Source of the DNA: Pseudomonadota bacterium | Lineage (GTDB): Bacteria > Pseudomonadota > Alphaproteobacteria > Rhizobiales > Hyphomicrobiaceae | Assembly (NCBI GenBank): GCA_021813195.1 | Contig: JAKALI010000023.1 | Location: 1-18,631, forward strand | Length of the DNA stretch: 18,631 bases | Direction: 5' to 3' | Part shown: positions 7,594 through 13,406 of the stretch, piece after piece | Position numbering within the stretch: position 1 is the first letter of the stretch | Layout of the letters: each line of letters opens with the position of its first letter | Notes under the pieces: generated by a model | Told to the model about the DNA's origin: nothing | The model's database searches: none | What the model saw: only the letters and a program-made list of their open reading frames with translations | Position numbers and translations under genes: made by a program

Positions 7594-8681
7594 GTTGAGA
7601 ACGATGCGGCCAACGTGTTTGCAATTTTCACCGCCGCGTCACCCTCGCCGTATGGCTTCACCGACTGTCCAACCGTTCCGCAAGCAGCCAGGACGGCACG
7701 AGTGATCTCACCGGCCTCAACAGGCGGGACCAGCGTGTTCCAGCCCGCATCCACGAGCTCGACCCATTCCGTCTCATGCCGAACGGTCACGCAGGGAACG
7801 CCGTGGTAGAAGGCCTCCTTCTGGACGCCGCCGGAGTCCGTGGCAATGACAGCTGCATTCTTCTCAAGACCGACCATGTCCATGTAGCCGACCGGATCAA
7901 TGATCTTCAAGCTCGCGGCCCAGCGCGCAAGTGCGTCGTCCCGAGCAAGAACTGCGCGCGTTCTGGGGTGTATCGGCCAAACGACCGGCAGGACGCGTGC
8001 GACGTCCGTCAGGCCTTGAAGAATCACCGACAAAACTTTCACGTCGTCGGTGTTCTCAGCCCGATGGATCGTCACAAGGACATAGCCTTTGGCCACCACC
8101 CCGAGGCGGTCGCGAAGCTCGCGGGCGTCCGCGCGCGCTCCATGATGGAGAGCGACGTCATACATCACATCGCCCGTGACGGTGATGGACCGAATATCTG
8201 CGCCCTCCCGCAACAGGTTTTGCTGCGCCACGGCCGAGGGTGCGAACAAGTGCTTGGAGATACGGTCTGTCAGAATCCTGTTGATCTCTTCAGGCATCCG
8301 CATGTTGAAGGAGCGGAGCCCCGCTTCGACGTGCGCCACGGGCACGTGAAGTTTCACAGCCGCGATCGCGCCCGCAAGCGTGGAGTTCGTATCCCCGTAC
8401 ACCATGACGACGTCAGGTTTGTGCTCGATCATGACCTCTTCCAGACCGGCCAGCATCCGACCTGTCATCTCACCATGTTTGCCGCCATGAATACCGAGAT
8501 GGTGATCGGGCGGGCGCATCCCCAACTCGGCGAAGAACACATCCGACATGTTGGAATCGTGATGTTGTCCGGTATGGACAACAACTTCTTTGAGCACCGG
8601 ATTTTGACCAATCGCAGCAGAAACCACCGACGCCTTGATGAACTGCGGACGTGCCCCGATTACGGTGAGAATTTTCGTCAA
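7590..8681 (-). CDS. wbpI: UDP-GlcNAc3NAcA 2-epimerase WbpI/WlbD (non-hydrolysing UDP-GlcNAc 2-epimerase family)
   Basis: This 363-residue enzyme is of the non-hydrolysing 2-epimerase family. Motifs in order are TVIGARPQFIKA (6-17), HTGQHHDSNMS (36-46), YGDTNSTLAG (95-104) and HVEAGLRSFNMRMPEEINR (117-135). IHGGKHGEMTGRML and the MRMPEEINRILTD wording are closer, from memory of the families, to WbpI than to WecB. With wbpABDE in the same locus, the likely reaction is UDP-GlcNAc3NAcA to UDP-ManNAc3NAcA, the last pathway step; ordinary UDP-GlcNAc/ManNAc epimerisation is the alternative. The start is TTG at 8681, the codon that gives the family N-terminus, and it overlaps the upstream TGA as TTGA. 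A rare start plus overlap suggests expression depends on upstream translation. It is on the opposite strand from the other four pathway genes. Confidence 0.88.
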   Translation of the reverse strand: MTKILTVIGARPQFIKASVVSAAIGQNPVLKEVVVHTGQHHDSNMSDVFFAELGMRPPDHHLGIHGGKHGEMTGRMLAGLEEVMIEHKPDVVMVYGDTNSTLAGAIAAVKLHVPVAHVEAGLRSFNMRMPEEINRILTDRISKHLFAPSAVAQQNLLREGADIRSITVTGDVMYDVALHHGARADARELRDRLGVVAKGYVLVTIHRAENTDDVKVLSVILQGLTDVARVLPVVWPIHPRTRAVLARDDALARWAASLKIIDPVGYMDMVGLEKNAAVIATDSGGVQKEAFYHGVPCVTVRHETEWVELVDAGWNTLVPPVEAGEITRAVLAACGTVGQSVKPYGEGDAAVKIANTLAASFST

Positions 8682-9832
8682 GCTGCCGTCCTTTGCGAAA
8701 GATTGGGCATCACGCGACGGTACAGCGCGATGAGTTTCTGACTTTCAGATTCCCAATTATAGAGGGCCTCAATGGCGGCACGGCCGCGCTGTCCCATGTT
8801 CGCGGCTTCTTGCGGATGTTCCAAGATCCACTGCATGGCATCCGCAATCGCGCCCGGATCGAGCGGATTGACGAGCAGCCCGCAGCCCGCCCCGTGCACG
8901 ATCTCGCGCCACAACGGGAAATCCGAGGCGATCACGGGGAGCCCTGCCGCCATGTACTCGAACAATTTGACCGGGAGCGCGTCCATATAATTCGCGGTCG
9001 GATGTAATAAGACGAGCCCGCCGCAGACCGATGTCAACAGTGAGGCGACACCTCTCCGATCGAGAAAGCCTCGAAAATGTACGCGTTGCCACCCTGCCTC
9101 ATCACGAAGCTGTGCCTCATGACTAACAGGTGAAAACGAACCGGCAAGCTCCAAATGGCATTCGATCCCGCGTTTCGCAAGAACTCCAACCGCACGCACC
9201 ATTTCCAGACTGCCGCGTATGCCGGTGATGCCACCCACATAGGCGAACGCAGGCCGGCGGTCGCCTGCTGGCTTCGCGACAATGAGGGCGAACTCATGCA
9301 ACAACGGGAAGTTCTGCACAGTCACCGTTTTTTTCTCTGAAAAGCGATGAGCGATCGTCGGCGTGGCCGCGACGATGCCATCGAAAACTTTTGCGGCCAG
9401 CACTTCAAGCGCCTCAGTCAATCGCGCAAGAACACCCCGCAGCGACTGCGGAATCCAGTGCTTCGAAAGCATTTGTCGAGGCAAATCCTCGTGAACATCA
9501 TAAATCACCTTGATCCCGCTCAACCGCAGCAGAACGGCCCAGGGGATGAACTCGGGATCATGGAAGTGCACCAGATACGGCCGAGCGCGGCGCACGGCAC
9601 GATACATTGCGAAGGCACCGATCGTCATCCGCCGCAGGCGAGAACGTGCCCGGTCCCCGGTATCCCGAATGACAACTCCGCCTCCACTGTCATCCTGATC
9701 ACCTTTGCCGTCCTGTACGAAAACTGCCACTTCGCCGGGCCAGACCCGGGCCAGTGACGCCACTTCCTTGAGGCGAATGCGCGTATCGTCGCGCGCGTGC
9801 ACGGTGGTGACGTGGACTACTCTATACCTCAT
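8678..9832 (-). CDS. GT4-family glycosyltransferase (WbpH-like)
   Basis: This 384-residue GT-B glycosyltransferase shows HFHDPE at 89-94 and YDVHEDLPRQ at 111-120 in its N-terminal half. The donor half has YVGGITGIRG (198-207), then KLFEYMAAGLPVIASDFPLW (289-308) and a GCGLLVNPLDPGAIADAM segment, which are standard GT4 nucleotide-sugar contacts. The HDPE/YDVHEDxPR signature is typical of GT4 enzymes of O-antigen loci, including, as I recall, the WbpH type. It would add one residue of the repeat unit at the inner membrane's cytoplasmic face. The start ATG 9832 has a good GGAGAG site. It is followed by wbpI with a 4-base overlap and preceded by wzy after 30 bases. Donor sugar is unknown; UDP-ManNAc3NAcA or UDP-GlcA would fit the sugars this locus can make. 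Confidence 0.88.
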   Translation of the reverse strand: MRYRVVHVTTVHARDDTRIRLKEVASLARVWPGEVAVFVQDGKGDQDDSGGGVVIRDTGDRARSRLRRMTIGAFAMYRAVRRARPYLVHFHDPEFIPWAVLLRLSGIKVIYDVHEDLPRQMLSKHWIPQSLRGVLARLTEALEVLAAKVFDGIVAATPTIAHRFSEKKTVTVQNFPLLHEFALIVAKPAGDRRPAFAYVGGITGIRGSLEMVRAVGVLAKRGIECHLELAGSFSPVSHEAQLRDEAGWQRVHFRGFLDRRGVASLLTSVCGGLVLLHPTANYMDALPVKLFEYMAAGLPVIASDFPLWREIVHGAGCGLLVNPLDPGAIADAMQWILEHPQEAANMGQRGRAAIEALYNWESESQKLIALYRRVMPNLSQRTAA

Positions 9833-9838
9833 TTGGCG

Positions 9839-9844
9839 CTCTCC
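9839..9844 (-). promoter_or_regulatory. Ribosome binding site of the WbpH-like glycosyltransferase gene
   Basis: Read on the minus strand, GGAGAG lies 6 bases before ATG 9832. It is one of the strongest Shine-Dalgarno sites in the minus-strand run, so translation of the coupled genes downstream may be set here. Confidence 0.5.
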
Positions 9845-9862
9845 AACGAGACGGTCTCGCCA

Positions 9863-11152
9863 CTATACCCTCCGCATGGAAAGCCCTTGTCCCGCCAGAT
9901 AGAGAATATAACTCATTGCAAGCCAAGAATTTACAACGTCACCACTTTTCAGACCAATTAAAAGCATGTACGCGCCCACCCAATGCAATGCCCCTCCTTG
10001 CCACCTTAGGCTTTTCCATCCGATAAAGGCCAGAGACGCAATTCCAATAACAATTGGAAGCCCCCAAACGATCACGGATTCGACTACAATATTGTGCGGG
10101 TACATTCCATACTCGTAGCTGAAATACGTTTGAAAAAAACCGTAACCGCACCCCATCGCCAGGCAATCCAATTTATTACCGAGGAGCTCAAGCCCTTCCA
10201 AGACCAACTGATCTCGCAATCCGAGGCTTTCTCCAGCAATTAAAACTTGCAGTCGCTGCACCATCAATATTTCGCCAATACTCTCTTCTATCGCCCAAAC
10301 AAGCAACAGCGAAACACAGGTAATTATGACAATTACCAACGGCAGCCAAATACGTCTCCCTGATTTGGCCGCCATGATTAATATGATTAACAAAGCAACT
10401 AAAAAATCACCGCGGCCACCACCGATAAAACTAAAGAACAGAAATGCTAATGCAATCCCAATAAAAAAGATGCTTAAAATATTAGTTAATTGCGATTTTG
10501 CGTAATAGAGCGCAAACACCGATGCGATACCAAAATACTTTGATATACCTTGGCTGTAAGAAACAACTCGACCCTCATCATCCTCTATATCGAAATGATA
10601 GCTCGGCATACCGCCTAGTTCAACGCCACCAGTGAGCACTAAAAAAAGGAGCCACAACGACGCAAAACAAATAAAATAACGAGCCACTTGCAATTGGCAT
10701 GAGGCCCCGGAGCACGATGCAAACAAAAGCGCGCCCCAACTAACAAGCACATACGACAAGGCGATGCTTCTCAAATCAACAAGGTTTTTCGCTTCTGCGG
10801 TCGCTTGAAGAACGCCGTAACAATACAAAGCAGTGATAACTGCGACCGTTGACAGCAGCGCCGGTGGGCGCCCTGATTGAAGTAGCCTTAAAATAAGGCA
10901 CACTATTGCCAAGCAAAGCGCCAACCCCCGTAAAACAGGAACGACAACAAGTGATGCCTGGTTTACTGATCCAAATCCGATCGTAGTCGCCACCAAGAAG
11001 GCAAAGAAACCCGTTGCCCCGACTCTCTCCCTTTGATTGATCGTATCGGCATATTCTTTCCGCGCCCCCCCGCGCATCCAACCGTCAAAATATGGGAAGG
11101 CCTCATCATCAAATCCGACCTCCGAAGTGGCAAGATGATCTGGGTCTTTCAT
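9863..11152 (-). CDS. wzy: O-antigen polymerase Wzy
   Basis: This very hydrophobic protein (429 residues from this start, 444 from ATG 11197) has about ten or eleven predicted membrane segments, a large loop rich in acidic residues (SYHFDIEDDEGR) and a later loop with MGCGYGFFQTYF and YPHNIVVE. GGGRGDF before a membrane segment, and the HN-x9-G arrangement at YPHNIVVESVIVWG, are the usual Wzy_C landmarks. Wzy would join undecaprenyl-linked repeat units in the periplasm. Position next to wzx supports this. The gene is clearly more AT-rich than its neighbours, which is usual for serotype-specific wzy and suggests separate acquisition. I prefer ATG 11152 because GGAAAGG lies just upstream; ATG 11197 has no visible site but would add 15 residues. 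Runs of 8 and 7 G lie near its 5' end. Confidence 0.88.
   Translation of the reverse strand: MKDPDHLATSEVGFDDEAFPYFDGWMRGGARKEYADTINQRERVGATGFFAFLVATTIGFGSVNQASLVVVPVLRGLALCLAIVCLILRLLQSGRPPALLSTVAVITALYCYGVLQATAEAKNLVDLRSIALSYVLVSWGALLFASCSGASCQLQVARYFICFASLWLLFLVLTGGVELGGMPSYHFDIEDDEGRVVSYSQGISKYFGIASVFALYYAKSQLTNILSIFFIGIALAFLFFSFIGGGRGDFLVALLIILIMAAKSGRRIWLPLVIVIITCVSLLLVWAIEESIGEILMVQRLQVLIAGESLGLRDQLVLEGLELLGNKLDCLAMGCGYGFFQTYFSYEYGMYPHNIVVESVIVWGLPIVIGIASLAFIGWKSLRWQGGALHWVGAYMLLIGLKSGDVVNSWLAMSYILYLAGQGLSMRRV
11065..11071 (-). repeat. G7 homopolymer in the 5' coding region of wzy
   Basis: Seven consecutive C on the plus strand (G on the coding strand) lie within the codons for MRGGARK in the cytoplasmic N-terminal tail of Wzy. 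A one-base slip here would shift the frame before the first membrane segment, from either possible start. Confidence 0.6.
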
Positions 11153-11170
11153 GCCTTTCCGAGCTTCGCG

Positions 11171-11178
11171 CCCCCCCC
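11171..11178 (-). repeat. G8 homopolymer at the 5' end of wzy
   Basis: Eight consecutive C on the plus strand (G on the coding strand). If wzy starts at ATG 11197 the tract encodes Arg7-Gly8-Gly9 and slippage would switch the gene off. If it starts at ATG 11152 the tract lies in the leader, 18 or more bases upstream of the start. Confidence 0.6.
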
Positions 11179-11314
11179 TAAATGACTGCAAATTCATGGT
11201 GGATTGGGATCATAAGACTGGTATGCTCCGCTGTTCGAGGGACGGAAAACTGGGAGCCTGCTACCCTGTGTCTTTACACGCTTTGATCGCGTGACGCCTA
11301 GGTCTTCACGCACG

Positions 11315-12610
11315 TCATTTTGCGTGCTCCCTGATTTGAATCAAGTGAATAGCTAGGTATCCGAGAAAACTGCCACTGGACAGAAATGCGACCGCCGCGA
11401 CAAATCCGAGGTCCAAAGCATAAGCAGCGGTGATTCCCAATCCTACTAATCCAAGGCGCAAGCCTCCAACAAGGAGCTGCAGTTCCTGTTTGCCTAACAC
11501 GGCGAGGTGGTTTGTTGGCGAAAACAGAAGCCCGCCGACGAATAGCGGCGTCATCGCCGCGAGCACTGCACCCGCTCCTGACCAGTCCTTTTCTCCCAAC
11601 AGGGGACCTACGAAAAGCGGACCGCTCAGGCAAATGACCACGATTGGTAGGGATGCGAGCACCAACCGTCGCGTCACGGTGTGATAGACGCGGCTTAATT
11701 CCAACATGTCTCGCCGGCGAGCCAGGCTTGCAGCGTTTGACCAAAAACTGTTCCCCAACGCTGTTGAAAACGTCCCGAGCGGGGTGGCGATCATGCGGTG
11801 CATGAGCACAAACCAGCCGACTTCCTGGGATGGATAAAGCGCCCCGAGCATGAGAACAGGCGCGTGAAGTGATATGGAATTGAGGATTGATGCCAATGTT
11901 GACCAGGTTGCCTGTTTTCCGTACTTCTTCAGAGCCGTAACGATGGATCGCTTTTTGACCCTTGAAAGGGCGATTGAAAGCCGTTTGCCTGCTCTTACCA
12001 CGAGCATCCCGATGCCGGCCCAAGACGACGCGGTCGCACCTAAGATAAGCCCTATCGAAACAAGCCCGGCAATTCCCGCAGCCAAGCTTATCACCACATT
12101 AGTCGACGACTGCACGACTGTCGATCGAGCAACCGCGTCCAATTCGCCTGTTCTGACGAGCCACCCATGCAGTAAAGCTCTCAACCCTATGGCCACTAAG
12201 ATGGGGACGGCAAGCCATAGCGTCCATCCGAGTCCGGTCGCCGCTGACAAATCCGAAAAGTACAGGCTAAAAATCGTGACGCCTACCAAAAACAGCACGA
12301 TCAAGATGGCGAGAAATGCAACTCCCGCAACAAACAGACTCGCACTCATCACGTCCGATCTTGAATTGGGCATGACCCAATCCAGCCGCCAAGTTGAAAA
12401 AGAGCTCAAAATCGCGACGGCTGCCATGAATAATCCAAGCGTAGCAAAGGCCGACGGTTGATAAATGCGAGCGAGAACGGGCATGGCGAGGATAGGCAGC
12501 GCGAGCGAAAAAATATTAGCGCGGGCCAGAAGAAAAAAATTTCTTCGGAGTGTCGATCCTTCATTAAGGCGCAAAAAAAAGGCGCTGATTTTGTTGATGA
12601 AGCTACGCAT
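11315..12610 (-). CDS. wzx: O-antigen flippase Wzx (MOP/polysaccharide export superfamily)
   Basis: The product (431 residues from ATG 12610) is hydrophobic throughout with about twelve predicted membrane segments. The first begins after a short basic N-terminus at FFLLARANIFSLALPIL and is followed by ARIYQPSAFATLGLF, the usual Wzx/RfbX opening. The middle cytoplasmic stretch is rich in Arg and Lys (GKRLSIALSRVKKR). YPSQEVGWFVLMHRMIATPL is the conserved region of this family at the start of its second half. It would move the undecaprenyl-diphosphate-linked repeat unit to the periplasmic face. It is the first gene of the minus-strand run, with wzy 100-160 bases downstream. No strong ribosome site is seen. 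I chose the ATG over in-frame GTG 12655, which would add 15 residues and also lacks a site. Confidence 0.88.
   Translation of the reverse strand: MRSFINKISAFFLRLNEGSTLRRNFFLLARANIFSLALPILAMPVLARIYQPSAFATLGLFMAAVAILSSFSTWRLDWVMPNSRSDVMSASLFVAGVAFLAILIVLFLVGVTIFSLYFSDLSAATGLGWTLWLAVPILVAIGLRALLHGWLVRTGELDAVARSTVVQSSTNVVISLAAGIAGLVSIGLILGATASSWAGIGMLVVRAGKRLSIALSRVKKRSIVTALKKYGKQATWSTLASILNSISLHAPVLMLGALYPSQEVGWFVLMHRMIATPLGTFSTALGNSFWSNAASLARRRDMLELSRVYHTVTRRLVLASLPIVVICLSGPLFVGPLLGEKDWSGAGAVLAAMTPLFVGGLLFSPTNHLAVLGKQELQLLVGGLRLGLVGLGITAAYALDLGFVAAVAFLSSGSFLGYLAIHLIQIREHAK
12573..12580 (-). repeat. T8 homopolymer at the 5' end of wzx
   Basis: Eight consecutive A on the plus strand (T on the coding strand) fall in the codons for AFFL about ten codons after ATG 12610. 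A second run of seven lies at 12533-12539. Such tracts can allow polymerase or replication slippage early in the gene. Confidence 0.5.
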
Positions 12611-12649
12611 CCGCGGGTCTGATTCTGGGAGACGACGACTATAGATACA

Positions 12650-12677
12650 CACCACTATGAATTAGGCAACAGTGGTG
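12650..12677. repeat. Inverted repeat upstream of wzx
   Basis: CACCACT (12650-12656) and AGTGGTG (12671-12677) are exact inverted arms of 7 bases around a 14-base spacer, about 40 bases before the wzx ATG. It could be an operator or a leader hairpin; it has no U tract and is not a terminator. Confidence 0.35.
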
Positions 12678-13322
12678 GTATCGGCTCGTTGTATGAGCTC
12701 GCAGCTGATCGGCGGACCGCACAGCACAGCGTTCGTGGAGCAGGCGTCTGGAGGTTTCTTCGATGGACTGTCGCGCCGGGCGCCCAGCAGCCGTCAAACG
12801 AGGGTCGGCTTGCCATGTGGCCATACCAGAGATCAACTGAACACTCGCCGCCTAGTCCTCGCTCCCCACATCGTCCGGCAGTCGATGCTGACCATGTCAC
12901 AGTCAGCTGAGTGGACTTCGCGTCTCCCCTAGGAATTGATCATATCAGGGATTGAGATGTTGGGATCCACGGTGTCCCACGCCAATTCATTCGCTGCTGA
13001 TGCCGGATCAATGATGAGGTTGAATATTATCGTGAGCGAGCAGCAGCATTCGTGTCGCAGCTGTCAAACAATTGCCATGATAGGCCTCGGCCGTCGCATT
13101 CGGCCCCCCGCCCGCGGAACAGGGCATCTCAGCTTTTCTCAGCGCGGCTTGGCTCCCGTGCCTTCACACGAGTCGTCAGGGTCGGTGCTCGGTAACATCG
13201 CTTGAGGAGGCTGGACGATAAATCGGCGTCAATGTATCCGGCGTCACGGGTTCTACGATCCGAGGGTCGTTGATCAACAGGTTTCCATGCTCGGCCGATT
13301 GATATGCGTCGGCGCGAGAAAA

Positions 13323-13336
13323 ACCGAGCCCTCGGT
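13323..13336. repeat. Inverted repeat in the leader of the ligase-like gene
   Basis: ACCGAG and CTCGGT are exact inverted arms of 6 bases separated by CC, ending 70 bases before ATG 13407. It has the shape of a dimeric repressor site, but nothing else supports a function. Confidence 0.3.
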
Positions 13337-13406
13337 AGAGCTTCCCACGGCCCAGGCTGTTGGCTCATTGTGTACACCGAACCGATCTGAGTTGTGCGGG
13401 CCCTGA

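Larger units (their letters stand above)
12611..13406. other. Divergent intergenic region, about 0.8 kb, no recognised gene
   Basis: This stretch separates wzx (minus) from the ligase-like gene (plus) and should hold the promoters of both. The short frames inside it on both strands give low-complexity Arg/Ser/Pro-rich peptides with no family I recognise, and I found no transposase or recombinase fragment. A TTGACA sequence occurs on the minus strand at 13062-13067, but no -10 hexamer follows at 16-18 bases. GATAAT is present only 29 bases away, so I do not call a promoter. Short perfect inverted repeats lie at 12650-12677 and 13323-13336, with palindromes GTTGATCAAC at 13269-13278 and GTGTACAC at 13370-13377. 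No JUMPstart/ops element was found. It may be a degraded gene or a long regulatory region. Confidence 0.6.

Noticed and set aside
7776..8741. A 321-codon open frame on the plus strand opposite wbpI
   Set aside because: wbpI has all family motifs on the other strand; the antisense product is His/Arg-rich and resembles nothing known to me.
12655..12932. Possible transposase or IS remnant upstream of wzx
   Set aside because: I read the frames on both strands and found no DDE, integrase or HTH motif; the 7-bp inverted repeat at 12650-12677 alone is not enough to call an IS end.
13025..13067. Sigma-70 promoter for the wzx run (TTGACA at 13062-13067 with GATAAT at 13027-13032, minus strand)
   Set aside because: The hexamers are 29 bases apart, far from the 16-18 needed, and no other -10 fits.
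12611..13406. JUMPstart/ops element expected ahead of O-antigen operons
   Set aside because: No sequence resembling the ops core was found on either strand; this may reflect a non-enterobacterial host.
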